The position numbers were made by a program, and so were the translations under genes. A stretch of 36,899 nucleotides of DNA from Chitinophagaceae bacterium (GTDB lineage Bacteria; Bacteroidota; Bacteroidia; Chitinophagales; Chitinophagaceae), in the NCBI GenBank assembly GCA_903642275.1, contig CAHJWK010000034.1, positions 1 through 36,899 of the forward strand. Direction: 5' to 3'. The notes under the pieces were generated by a model. The model did no database searches and was not told where the DNA came from. It saw only the letters and a list, made by a program, of their open reading frames with translations. Below are positions 1 to 8,192 of this stretch, one piece after another (position 1 is the stretch's first letter; every line of letters begins with the position of its first letter).

Positions 1-331
1 TGGTGCGTACGCCACTTCTCTTTTTTGTATTGTACTCAACGGCGTATTTGTCGAGTGCAGTAACCATGTGACGCATCACCTGCTCATCACGTAAAAGCTG
101 AATTTTCAACTTTTCATTGAAGGTGGATGGCGCACTAAATTCCATAACCCAGTAAATACCAGTGGTCTTTTTCTGGATTGGGTACGCCAGTGATTTTAAT
201 CCCCAGGGATTACTATGTGCTACATTTCCGCCGTTTTCAGAAACGAAATCAGCGTATTTTTTCTGAACGTTTTTAAATTCTTCGTCAGAGAGCACAGGGG
301 TAAAAATCACCATCAATTCATAATTGTTCAT
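1..331 (-). CDS. rpsF: 30S ribosomal protein S6 (C-terminus cut by window edge)
   Basis: A reading frame starts at the ATG at 331 and runs off the left edge after 110 codons without a stop. It begins MNNYELMVIFTPVLSDEEF and contains NPWGLKSLAYPIQKK and YWVMEF. These are the N-terminal strand, the central GxkkLAYPI segment and the following strand typical of S6, which binds 16S rRNA with S18 in the small subunit platform. In Bacteroidota rpsF is usually followed by rpsR and rplI, which would lie outside the window. A consensus promoter sits 43 bases upstream. Recognition is from family motifs; the C-terminal end is unseen. Confidence 0.95.
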   Translation of the reverse strand, partial: MNNYELMVIFTPVLSDEEFKNVQKKYADFVSENGGNVAHSNPWGLKSLAYPIQKKTTGIYWVMEFSAPSTFNEKLKIQLLRDEQVMRHMVTALDKYAVEYNTKKRSGVRT

Positions 332-373
332 TACCCTGTTTTGTTTTATTGTTTGAATAATAATTAAGGGCGG

Positions 374-404
374 CAAAGTTAAGCCGGAAATGCATACCAC
401 CCAA
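374..404 (-). promoter_or_regulatory. Bacteroidota-type promoter for rpsF
   Basis: On the minus strand TTG (402-404) is followed after exactly 20 bases by TAACTTTG (374-381). This fits the known Bacteroidota sigma factor consensus TTG/TTTG-N19-21-TAnnTTTG. It lies 43 bases before the rpsF start, giving an expected leader of roughly 35 bases. It is the only place in the window where I found both elements at the right spacing. Confidence 0.65.
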
Positions 405-417
405 CAGTATAAGAAGA

Positions 418-945
418 TTATTGGGCAAACACTTTAAGGCCAATATCTACATTGTTCCCCATAACAGCACTGCCGCCACCAACACTAAAATCTTTACGAT
501 TAATACTAAAGTTGCCTGTAAAAAGCATTCCATTATCCTGTTTTGCTGCTGTAAAAGGAAAAGAAATAGTTTTTGTTATGCCTTTAATTGTTAACTGCCC
601 GGTAACCGTATAATCTTTATCAGCGGCTTTAATTTCTGTTGAGACAAAACTTAAAGCTGGATATTTTTCAGCATTAAAATATTCTTCTTTTTTAAGGTGA
701 TTATCACGCATATCAATCCCTGTATTTATTGTATTTACATCAACTGATACATTAAATTTTGATGAAGCAATCTGTGCAGGATCAAAATTTATATCACCTT
801 TTAAGCCACTTAAAGTGCCGGATGTGTTGAGTCCAAAATTTTTTATAGTAAATTTTATTTCGCTTTTAGCATCAATAGGTTTGTATTGTTGCGTGAATAC
901 AGATGTTGCAAAAAACGCAAGCATTATCACTAAACTTATCTTCAT
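418..945 (-). CDS. YceI-family periplasmic polyisoprenoid-binding protein
   Basis: About 175 residues from the ATG at 945. The frame stays open to 972, but MKISLVIMLAFFATSVFTQQ is a clear signal peptide start, so 945 is preferred. The mature part shows YceI features: YKPIDAKSEIKFTIKN at the start, GLKGDINFDP, a central segment with DMRDNHLKKEEYFNAEKYP followed by ALSFVST, and LTIKGITKTISFPF. The family forms a lipocalin-like barrel that binds isoprenoid chains; characterised members bound octaprenyl pyrophosphate or polyprenoids. It is the gene after the UbiA-PKS-methyltransferase-oxidoreductase operon on the same strand, with a 66-base gap. A role in carrying a prenylated product or precursor through the periplasm is plausible, but is inference. 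YceI genes also occur alone, so linkage could be chance. Confidence 0.88.
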   Translation of the reverse strand: MKISLVIMLAFFATSVFTQQYKPIDAKSEIKFTIKNFGLNTSGTLSGLKGDINFDPAQIASSKFNVSVDVNTINTGIDMRDNHLKKEEYFNAEKYPALSFVSTEIKAADKDYTVTGQLTIKGITKTISFPFTAAKQDNGMLFTGNFSINRKDFSVGGGSAVMGNNVDIGLKVFAQ

Positions 946-1011
946 TCTTAGTTTATTTAAGTAGATATGCATGAAGCGGGCAAAGTTTACGATTCAAATT
1001 GTAAATCATTA

Positions 1012-2145
1012 TTAAAATGGTTGTCCATGTGTTGAGCGAATAATTTTTTTTGATAACAATGGAACTGCATTCATCAATTTTAGAAATAAACCTGTTGAAG
1101 TGTTATTACCCATAAACTGTTGTACGGTTCTTCCGGTTGCTAACCTGAATGAAAAATTTTTTCTCCAGCTACTTACATAATTTAATTCCATTTGTAATCG
1201 TGAAATTTTTTGTTTAAAAAATAAGTCAATTTGATTGAAAGCAAGCAAAGCGCCGTGCATTGCCATGCTCATACCATTGCCACAAAGTGGTGTTATCATT
1301 CCGGCTGCATCACCTAATAGTAAAATATGATTCTCGGTTTGATTTTTTTTTTGAAAACTGATTTGTGAAATAATTAGCGGCGATGTGTATAAAAATTCAG
1401 CGGTATTAAAAAGATTTTTAAGCAACGGATTTTTATATAAGATATTTTCCTGCATTTGTTCAATTGAATTATTGTTTGCTGAAAGATTACCTGCTGTTGT
1501 TAAATAGCACAAGCAATATTTATCTTCTTCAATAGCAGAGATACCGCAATAACCATTGTTGAAATTGTGCAAAGCAATCTCGTTTCTTGCATGATTTGAT
1601 CGAATATGGTATTTAACGCCAATATAATTATTAAGCTTGTTTGGTTTTTTATGTATGAATGAACGCTTCCATCTTACATCAAGATTGCTGCGTTTGCCAT
1701 AACTGCCTGCAGCTACAGTAACAGTAACATTTTTAATGTTTGTTTTAATGATGTGAACATCCTCTTCAAATAAAATATCATTCACTTTTGTATTAATAAA
1801 AACATCAACATCTTTACTTAAAGCAAGTTGGAACAATGCATCATCAATTTTGTAACGGCTGATTCCAAAGCCACCAAGTTCAAGCGGAAAATTATAAGCT
1901 TTACCTTTTATATCTGAAACCTGTAATTGTTTTATGGTTGGCAAATTCCATTCATCTAAAGGCAAACCCAAACGTTCTAAAAAATCATAGCTTTCAAGGC
2001 TTATGTATTCGCCACATACTTTATGATATGGGTATGTTTCTTTTTCAAACAGTGCTACTTTATAGCCAGCATCTGCAGCAAGTATTGATAATGATAAACC
2101 TGCAAGCCCGCCACCAATAATTCCTATATCATAATCAGGCTGCAT
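1012..2145 (-). CDS. FAD-dependent oxidoreductase, geranylgeranyl reductase / monooxygenase-like
   Basis: 377 residues, ATG at 2145. The N-terminus DYDIGIIGGGLAGLSLSILA (residues 4-23) is the FAD-binding GxGxxG fold; an acidic residue closes the second strand in ALFEKE. HKVCGE (41-46) is the KxCGE motif common in the geranylgeranyl-reductase and halogenase-like branch. LLLGDAAGMITPLCGNG (275-291) is the second FAD motif with GD at 278-279. The protein could hydroxylate or quinone-oxidise an aromatic ring, as the flavoprotein SrsC does in the Streptomyces srs phenolic-lipid pathway, or reduce prenyl double bonds. Motifs alone do not separate these. Its start overlaps the methyltransferase end by 11 bases, which indicates translational coupling and a shared pathway. 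Confidence 0.88.
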   Translation of the reverse strand: MQPDYDIGIIGGGLAGLSLSILAADAGYKVALFEKETYPYHKVCGEYISLESYDFLERLGLPLDEWNLPTIKQLQVSDIKGKAYNFPLELGGFGISRYKIDDALFQLALSKDVDVFINTKVNDILFEEDVHIIKTNIKNVTVTVAAGSYGKRSNLDVRWKRSFIHKKPNKLNNYIGVKYHIRSNHARNEIALHNFNNGYCGISAIEEDKYCLCYLTTAGNLSANNNSIEQMQENILYKNPLLKNLFNTAEFLYTSPLIISQISFQKKNQTENHILLLGDAAGMITPLCGNGMSMAMHGALLAFNQIDLFFKQKISRLQMELNYVSSWRKNFSFRLATGRTVQQFMGNNTSTGLFLKLMNAVPLLSKKIIRSTHGQPF

Positions 2146-2842
2146 GTTTGTATGAAATTAAATAACGGAAAGCCCATTTCCATTCAATACTAAAGTTAAT
2201 AATGCCTGCACCTTTAAAAATCTTCATCCATTCATTTTTATGAAAGCCGCGTGCTACACTTAGTGGCGCATCATGCTTAACCAAATAAGATTTTGAAAAA
2301 AGTTGTGTAATAATTTTTATAGAATGATAGGCAAACCAGTTGCGTTGCAAATCATTTATAAAGAAGCCAACAGTTGAATTAAGTCTCATCCATTGCAGTT
2401 GTTGTATTAATTGTTCTTCTGTGAAATGATGACAAAACAAACTTGAAAAAATGATGTCTGGTTTTTGATTAAAATTAACTACGCTGTAATCTTTCGCAAT
2501 CCATTCAGCATTTAAAGAGTTATAGTTTTTTTTAGCTGCATCAATACATTCCTGTTTAATATCAATCCCTGTTATAACTAAAGTAACATTATTTTTTTTA
2601 CACCATTTTTTTATTATAAAAAGATTATTTCCGTCGCCAGAACCAATTTCGCAAACATGAACAGACTTCCTTTTTTTAATTAATTTTTTAAATCCATCTA
2701 ATGTTATTTTATGGCCGCCAAGTAACGTATTAATGGTATTTATTTCCTGCATGTTAATGCATACATCTTCAAACGGAATCGCATCATTATCCAGTAATTC
2801 TTTTTTATAAGAACGATGGCGAAGATTTATTGCTTTGTGCAT
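2135..2842 (-). CDS. Class I SAM-dependent methyltransferase
   Basis: 235 residues, ATG at 2842. SAM-binding motif I is VHVCEIGSGDGNNLF (61-75), followed by an acidic residue after the second strand in VITGIDIKQECIDAAKK. The segment PDIIFSSLFCHHFTEEQL is the usual motif IV region. Such enzymes methylate O or C atoms of small molecules. It overlaps the polyketide synthase gene upstream by 16 bases and the oxidoreductase gene downstream by 11 bases, so the polyketide or its prenylated derivative is the likely substrate. In the Streptomyces srs cluster an analogous methyltransferase (SrsB) acts on the alkylresorcinol made by a type III PKS; that comparison is by gene set, not by alignment. Confidence 0.88.
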   Translation of the reverse strand: MHKAINLRHRSYKKELLDNDAIPFEDVCINMQEINTINTLLGGHKITLDGFKKLIKKRKSVHVCEIGSGDGNNLFIIKKWCKKNNVTLVITGIDIKQECIDAAKKNYNSLNAEWIAKDYSVVNFNQKPDIIFSSLFCHHFTEEQLIQQLQWMRLNSTVGFFINDLQRNWFAYHSIKIITQLFSKSYLVKHDAPLSVARGFHKNEWMKIFKGAGIINFSIEWKWAFRYLISYKHAA

Positions 2843-3921
2843 AAAAATGTTTCCATCGTTAAGCCGGGGCCAAAAGCCGCACCCAAAATATTAGCAGGTT
2901 CATCATCTTTAAGGTTACCTATAATTTCTTTCAGCACGAATAAAACCGTTGGTGAAGACATGTTACCATAACGGCTTAAAATATCTTTTGAAAAACGCAT
3001 ATCATCACTGTTAAGATGCAACTGTTTCTGTATAGCGGAAATAATTTTCTTTCCACCAGGATGTATGCACCAATGCGTTATATCTTTTATATCATGCCCT
3101 GAATGTTTTGCAGCCTCATCAACCAGCGCTTGAATATCCTGTTCAATTAGATCTGGTATATAACTGCTTAGCGTAATAATAAAACCTTTATGACTCAGCT
3201 CCCATGCCATATCTTTTTTGCCGCGATAAGCAACCTTTGAATAAAAATCTGTAAGCTCAATTTTTTTTGATGAAGACAATTTATTTGAAATTAAAACAGC
3301 AGCACTGCCATCAGAAAATAAAATAGTGCTTGATGCACTGTCCGGCGTATATTCTTTTTGAAAATGAATAGAACAGAACTCAGTGGCAACAATTAATACG
3401 TTTGAACTTGGCGTGCTTAAGCAAATTAATTTGGCAAGCTTTAACGCATGCACCGCACCATAACAACCCATAAAGTTTACAGAGGTTCTAAACACCTGCG
3501 GCTGCATATCCATCATTTCTGCTATCTGCAAATCAAGACCCGGGGCACTCATACCTGTGCAGCTGACTGTAATTAAATGTGTAACATCCTGCGGCTTTAT
3601 AATATCTTTTAAACAATCATTTATTGCCAGTATAGATAATGGCAATGCTTCACGGTTATAAATCTTCATGCGCTCATCCAAATTTGGCATCGGCTCATCC
3701 TGCGTAGCAGAAACAAAATTCCATGCACCTTCATTAGAAAAATTACTGTAATCAGACAATACTGAATATCTTGTTTCAATATCACTTTGCCTGTACATGA
3801 ATGCAAGCCTGCGTGCTTCAACTGCATCAAGACCATAAATTTTTTGCATCATAGGTATCACATCTTTCTGCTTAAAACTGTGCTCTGGCACTGCTGTTCC
3901 TATCGAAATAATTTCAATCAA
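2827..3921 (-). CDS. Type III polyketide synthase (chalcone/stilbene synthase family)
   Basis: 364 residues, normal for the family. The catalytic triad is visible: Cys153 in NFMGCYGAVHALK, His287 in HWCIHPGGKK and Asn320 in RYGNMSSPTVLFVL. Other signatures are THLITVSCTGMSAPGLDL near 114-131 and FGPGLTMET near 350-358. These enzymes condense malonyl-CoA units onto an acyl-CoA starter and cyclise the chain to a phenol, pyrone or resorcinol. The start is TTG at 3919-3921, one base after the UbiA stop. The next Met is at residue 24, after the conserved N-terminal strand, so TTG is very probably the true start. FabH was considered, but the CHS-type Cys/His/Asn contexts fit type III PKS better. 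The starter unit and product cannot be read from the sequence. Confidence 0.93.
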   Translation of the reverse strand: MIEIISIGTAVPEHSFKQKDVIPMMQKIYGLDAVEARRLAFMYRQSDIETRYSVLSDYSNFSNEGAWNFVSATQDEPMPNLDERMKIYNREALPLSILAINDCLKDIIKPQDVTHLITVSCTGMSAPGLDLQIAEMMDMQPQVFRTSVNFMGCYGAVHALKLAKLICLSTPSSNVLIVATEFCSIHFQKEYTPDSASSTILFSDGSAAVLISNKLSSSKKIELTDFYSKVAYRGKKDMAWELSHKGFIITLSSYIPDLIEQDIQALVDEAAKHSGHDIKDITHWCIHPGGKKIISAIQKQLHLNSDDMRFSKDILSRYGNMSSPTVLFVLKEIIGNLKDDEPANILGAAFGPGLTMETFLCTKQ

Positions 3922-3922
3922 A

Positions 3923-4777
3923 TTATTGTAATATTAATAAAGTTATAAATGCAAGGTTTGTACAGGTTGATGCAAAAATATTCATGCGCATAGTATGTTT
4001 AAAATCAGCATTAACAACATCTTTACTAATCTTAAAAAACCATACCACAAAAAATATAAGCACAGGTGCAAAAAATATTGATATGATACTAAACAGAAAT
4101 AAATGCTGAATTGAATTGAAATAATAAAATAATAAACCAAAAACTATTGCATAAATGATTAGGCAAAAAATAAACGTACCTTTTTTGCCAAGTAACATGC
4201 TTATGGTTTTTACATTATCTGCTGCATCATCTTTATGCTGATATATTTGTGTTATAGGATAAAAGCCACCAATTAATAACGTGGCGCATAATATTCCAAT
4301 GAACGGAGCACCAGCGTTTACATTTTTACAGGCTGCGTGAAACACGGTGTAAAAGATAAGGCTACCCTGGTTTAATATTACAACTAAATAACCAATCAAT
4401 GCATATTGTTTTAAGCGGATTTTGCGATAGCTGTACAAACGAGAAAAAAGAATATAAATAAAAATGCACGTTGCAGTTGCCGGTGATATGATTAATGATA
4501 ACAACACACTCATTACATCCATTACAACGGTAAAAAAAAATAATTGTTTGGTAGGCTGAAGTGGCTTTTTAACACCACCGATACTTGATGTATCTCTGTC
4601 CATATAACTATTATAGCCGTTGCTTGCCGGATATACGAATACATGCAAAATCAAAAAAATAAAAATAGCATTTTTGATATTAAGGTTGCCTGCAAAAGAT
4701 AGCGCAAACCAGTAAACCGGCATTAAAAAGAAAGAAAATGGGAAACGCAAAAGTTGTATAGTTGATTTTTGTATCAA
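3923..4777 (-). CDS. UbiA-family membrane prenyltransferase
   Basis: 284 residues, mostly hydrophobic with about eight or nine membrane segments. The first Asp-rich motif is seen as NGYNSYMDRDTSSIGG (53-68; Asp60, Asp62). The second is YQHKDDAADNVKTISMLLG (179-197; Asp183, Asp184, Asp187). These bind Mg-prenyl diphosphate in UbiA enzymes, which prenylate aromatic rings in the membrane. The first motif is not the exact NDxxDxxxD pattern, so the acceptor may be unusual. The start is TTG; a stop lies six codons upstream and no ATG occurs before residue 19. It is the first gene of the tightly packed operon, one base ahead of the PKS gene. A menaquinone or heme enzyme (MenA, CyoE) is less likely given these neighbours. 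Confidence 0.9.
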   Translation of the reverse strand: MIQKSTIQLLRFPFSFFLMPVYWFALSFAGNLNIKNAIFIFLILHVFVYPASNGYNSYMDRDTSSIGGVKKPLQPTKQLFFFTVVMDVMSVLLSLIISPATATCIFIYILFSRLYSYRKIRLKQYALIGYLVVILNQGSLIFYTVFHAACKNVNAGAPFIGILCATLLIGGFYPITQIYQHKDDAADNVKTISMLLGKKGTFIFCLIIYAIVFGLLFYYFNSIQHLFLFSIISIFFAPVLIFFVVWFFKISKDVVNADFKHTMRMNIFASTCTNLAFITLLILQ

Positions 4778-4830
4778 GATAATTATTAACTACAAGTTAT
4801 AGTTGATTTGATACAACGGCTTGTTAATAG

Positions 4831-6420
4831 TTATTTTAAAACTTCCAGTGCTTTTTTTACGACCGGGTCATTATCGTTGCTTAATTCAAAATAACCTTCT
4901 GTTCTCCATATTTGCCTTGCCAGCAAATCTTCCATTTCACTCAACACAAAATTTTTAGATATTGTCGTTACAGAATTAAGATTTACAGAATCCTGCTTTG
5001 CATAATTATTAAGCTGTTGCCATTCTTTTTCACCAGGATGAAATTGTTTATAAAACTGGTCCGGCGATTTATATTGTTGGAGCGCATCTTTGTTTTCAAT
5101 GTAATAATTGTAAGCAAAATTGCGCAACGTGCCGTTGGCAAACAATTGCATTACAGCTTTTGGTTGTGATGTGGTATCATAAGCCACAAATATATCAGGC
5201 GTTATACCGCCGCCGCCATAAACAACATGTCCTTCTGGTGTTTTAAACGCAGGCCCTTTTGGTTTTGCAGTATCGCCTGTTACCAGTTCACCATCGTGAA
5301 AACGGTTTATAAGTTCCTGTTCATATTGCGCCTTACCTTTATCATAAGGCTTCTGAATATTTCTGCCCAGCGGCGAATAATATCTTGCTACGGTTAAACG
5401 CATTTGAGAATTATCAGATAATGTAAATTGTTCCTGCACCAATCCCTTACCAAAAGTTCTTCTCCCGATAATAGTTGCCCTGTCCCAATCCTGCAAAGCG
5501 CCGGCAAGTATCTCACTGGCTGATGCAGATGTTTCATCAACAAGCACTGTTAATTTTCCTGTTTCAAAAACACCTTCTTTATCACACCTGTAATCCGTTC
5601 GTGCCGAATGTGCACCTTGCGTATAAACAATCAGTTTATTGCCATCTAAAAACTCATCTGCAATTTCTATGGCCTGCTGCATTATACCGCCGCCATTATC
5701 CCGCAGGTCAAGAATAAGCTGCTGCATGTGTTGTTGCTTCAGTTTATCCATTGCAGCCATAAATTCATGATAGGTGGTTTCAGAAAATTTATTCAGTTTG
5801 ACATAGCCCGTATTAGCGTTAATCATATACGCAGCATCAAGCGAAAACAACGGAATATTGCCTCGTACAATTTTAATTTTTCTTTGCTGGCTGCCCCGCA
5901 TCACCACAATGTTTACATCACTATTTACAGGGCCGCGTAATTGTTTGCGCACATCGTCAACAGAAACTTTTTTGCCGGTAAGATTGAATGTATCATTTGC
6001 TTTGATAATCTTATCACCAATCTGCACACCGGCTTTAAATGAAGGCCCGTCAGATATAACATTCATTACATTTACTGTATCATTTATCATCTGAAACTCA
6101 ACACCAATGCCCTGAAAATTACCCTGCAAATCTTCATTCATACTTTCAATATCAGCAGCAGGAATATAAATAGAATGCGGATCAAGGTTATCAAGCAAAC
6201 CATTTATTGCGGGTGATTCAAGACTATCTAAACGTACATTATCAACATATTTATTTCGTATAAGATTGATAGCTTCTTCAAGCGGTGAACGATTATTATT
6301 TTTTAAAAATGAATTTCCGCCGGAGGTATTTTCACGAAGCCGGTAACCGATGATCATTCCGAAAATCATTACCAGCGAAAAAATCAAAGGCAGCCAAACC
6401 TGAACTTTTTTCTTAACCAT
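4831..6420 (-). CDS. C-terminal processing peptidase, S41 family, with PDZ domain
   Basis: 529 residues. An N-terminal membrane anchor or uncleaved signal (about 8-26) is followed by a helical part, a PDZ domain around 95-185 (FQGIGVEFQMINDTVNVM, GPSFKAGVQIGDKIIKAN) and the protease core. Catalytic residues are Ser300 in DETSASASEILAGAL, Lys325 in RRTFGKGLVQEQ and Gln329; the 25-residue Ser-Lys spacing equals that of Prc and CtpB. LILDLRDNGGG (235-245) is the usual core strand. The C-terminal 150 residues have no clear motif. These proteases trim or degrade envelope proteins in the periplasm. The UbiA gene begins 53 bases downstream on the same strand, so read-through is possible, but a functional link is not indicated. 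Confidence 0.95.
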   Translation of the reverse strand: MVKKKVQVWLPLIFSLVMIFGMIIGYRLRENTSGGNSFLKNNNRSPLEEAINLIRNKYVDNVRLDSLESPAINGLLDNLDPHSIYIPAADIESMNEDLQGNFQGIGVEFQMINDTVNVMNVISDGPSFKAGVQIGDKIIKANDTFNLTGKKVSVDDVRKQLRGPVNSDVNIVVMRGSQQRKIKIVRGNIPLFSLDAAYMINANTGYVKLNKFSETTYHEFMAAMDKLKQQHMQQLILDLRDNGGGIMQQAIEIADEFLDGNKLIVYTQGAHSARTDYRCDKEGVFETGKLTVLVDETSASASEILAGALQDWDRATIIGRRTFGKGLVQEQFTLSDNSQMRLTVARYYSPLGRNIQKPYDKGKAQYEQELINRFHDGELVTGDTAKPKGPAFKTPEGHVVYGGGGITPDIFVAYDTTSQPKAVMQLFANGTLRNFAYNYYIENKDALQQYKSPDQFYKQFHPGEKEWQQLNNYAKQDSVNLNSVTTISKNFVLSEMEDLLARQIWRTEGYFELSNDNDPVVKKALEVLK

Positions 6421-6515
6421 AAACTTTGATACTTATCTTAATGCTGTGAACACGAATATCAAACAAACGTTAGAATTATTAAATACAATATTTCAAAACA
6501 ACTATAAATACTCAA

Positions 6516-7358
6516 ATGAGCAATATATTGATTGCTGATAGCGGCTCTACCAAATGCGAATGGTGCCTGCTTAGTAATAAAAAAAAGAAAAAAATAATTA
6601 CGGCTGGCATTAGCCCATACTTTTTAAAAAGTGAAGAGATTGTTGCATTGTTGCAAACCGAATTGTTGCCACACATCAACCAAAATAACATTAATCATAT
6701 ATTTTATTATGGTACGGGTTTAAAAGACAACAGCAATAAACGTTTCATTCAATCAGCTTTAAAAAAAATTTTTTATGAAGCTGATATAGAAGTTCAGACA
6801 GACTTGCTTGGTGCAGCAAGAGCGCTTTGTAAAAGCGAGAAAGGCATTACCAGCATTTTAGGCACCGGTTGTAATTCCTGTTATTATAACGGCAGCAAAG
6901 TGGTAAAAAACAGCCCTGGCCTTGGTTATGTTTTAGGTGATGAAGGCAGCGGCGCCTATCTTGGTAAAAAAGTAATTCAAAATTATCTGTATAACACGTT
7001 TGATAAAGAGCTGATGCTCGCTTTTGATAAAAAGTATAACACTAATGCTGATTCTATTTTAAACAGTGTTTATAAACAACCACAGCCCAACCGTTACCTC
7101 GCTTCGTTTGCAATATTTCTTGCTGAAAACCGTGGACATTACATGATTGAAAATATTATAGAAAATGGGTTAAATGACTTTTTTTTTACACATTTAAGCA
7201 AGTATAATGAGAGTTGGCTCTATCCTGTGCATTTCACCGGAAGCGTGGCTTTTGGTTTTAAAACAGTGATTGAAAACTTATGCAGTAGTTATGGAATGAA
7301 GTTGGGTTTAATATTAAAGCAACCAATTAATGGTTTAGTCAAATATCATCAGCAATAA
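6516..7358 (+). CDS. BadF/BadG/BcrA-type ATPase, probable N-acetylglucosamine kinase-like
   Basis: 280 residues of the ASKHA fold. The phosphate-1 loop is ILIADSGSTKCEW (4-16), the phosphate-2 loop is SILGTGCNSC (113-122), and GLGYVLGDEGSGAYLGKK (135-152) follows, as in GlcNAc/MurNAc kinase-like members of the BadF family. In Bacteroidota such proteins are usually annotated as amino-sugar kinases and may act in cell-wall recycling. It is divergent from the S41 protease across 95 bases, and its end nearly touches the oppositely oriented lipoprotein gene. The substrate is inferred only from the family; a benzoyl-CoA reductase type activator is unlikely without partner subunits. Confidence 0.85.
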   Translation: MSNILIADSGSTKCEWCLLSNKKKKKIITAGISPYFLKSEEIVALLQTELLPHINQNNINHIFYYGTGLKDNSNKRFIQSALKKIFYEADIEVQTDLLGAARALCKSEKGITSILGTGCNSCYYNGSKVVKNSPGLGYVLGDEGSGAYLGKKVIQNYLYNTFDKELMLAFDKKYNTNADSILNSVYKQPQPNRYLASFAIFLAENRGHYMIENIIENGLNDFFFTHLSKYNESWLYPVHFTGSVAFGFKTVIENLCSSYGMKLGLILKQPINGLVKYHQQ

Positions 7359-7360
7359 AT

Positions 7361-7735
7361 TTATCTGTTAAGATAAACACTTCTGCCAGTACTACCACCT
7401 GGTGTACTAAATACAGGTGAGATAATTATAGCATTACCATCGGTAATTTTTATATGGCATTTCTTAGGAAAAGATTCAATAAAAATGGTATCAATAGCGG
7501 TTTGCTGATAAGTTAATGTTTCAAAATTGGTTCCCTCTTTTATATACAATTTCCCGCTTTTGTCAAAATTATAATAATCACCAATTGCGCCTTTATAAGT
7601 AACCATATGATTGTTTTCAGCAACACCGGAATAATAAGAATCTGATATTATATTCCATTTACCTAAAATACCTGTATCGGGCGCATCTTTGGAGCATCCC
7701 GCCAATAATAAAATGGCAGAAGCAATGTATTTCAT
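7361..7735 (-). CDS. Small lipoprotein, lipocalin-like
   Basis: 124 residues when started at the ATG at 7735. The frame extends to 7780, but MKYIASAILLLAGCSKDAPD is an evident lipoprotein signal with lipobox LLAGC. The mature part opens with ILGKWNIISDSYYSG and is rich in short beta strands. This resembles the small lipocalin-like lipoproteins common in Bacteroidota, which often start with a GxW motif. No catalytic motif is visible. It is convergent with the kinase gene, with a two-base gap. Function unknown. Confidence 0.75.
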   Translation of the reverse strand: MKYIASAILLLAGCSKDAPDTGILGKWNIISDSYYSGVAENNHMVTYKGAIGDYYNFDKSGKLYIKEGTNFETLTYQQTAIDTIFIESFPKKCHIKITDGNAIIISPVFSTPGGSTGRSVYLNR

Positions 7736-7809
7736 ATGCATATTTATAAGATGACAGGAGATAGTGTAGAAACGTTGCAAACAGTTAAGCTATAATAAAA
7801 TTAAATTGC

Positions 7810-8148
7810 ATGTGTTTTAATAAGCAGATGAAATTTAAACTATCGGTTGAAGAAGCAGTAAAAGCATTAACTAAATCTGATAAAAAGTTTGTGCAGTTAA
7901 TGCAACATGGTTCAATGAGGGTTGAATATTATGCGCCGGATAAAGTTGATTTACAAACGCCACATGCACAGGATGAATTGTATATTATCATCAATGGCAG
8001 CGGGAAATTTGTTAACGGAAATAATACTGTTGATTTCAGGGCTCATGATATTTTGTTTGTAGCGGCCGGTGTTGAGCACCGGTTTAAAAATTTTTCTAAT
8101 GACTTTGCAACCTGGGTTATTTTTTATGGAGAAGTAACCGATAGCTAA
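7810..8148 (+). CDS. Small cupin-domain protein
   Basis: 112 residues, or 106 if the second ATG at 7828 (MKFKLSVEEAVKAL) is used; the sequence does not decide. Cupin motif 1 is seen as TPHAQDELYIIINGSGKF, with His and two acidic residues in the right order. Motif 2 is HDILFVAAGVEHRFKNFS. Both metal-binding histidine regions are present, so it may bind a metal and act as a small enzyme or sensor. No signal peptide is seen, so it is probably cytoplasmic. It stands alone between the lipoprotein and the Asn-rich secreted protein. Confidence 0.85.
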   Translation: MCFNKQMKFKLSVEEAVKALTKSDKKFVQLMQHGSMRVEYYAPDKVDLQTPHAQDELYIIINGSGKFVNGNNTVDFRAHDILFVAAGVEHRFKNFSNDFATWVIFYGEVTDS

Positions 8149-8192
8149 GTCAGGTAGGCATATTTATTGAACATAATCCTTAAAATATAATT

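Noticed and set aside
2827-3921. FabH (ketoacyl-ACP synthase III) as alternative
   Set aside because: The motifs around Cys153, His287 and Asn320 and the GPGLT end fit chalcone/stilbene-type synthases, and the neighbours are tailoring enzymes rather than fatty-acid genes.
7360-7377. TTTATCT-GTTA-AGATAAA hairpin at the kinase/lipoprotein junction
   Set aside because: All A/T-rich stem with no T-run behind it on either strand and overlapping a stop codon; too weak to call a terminator.
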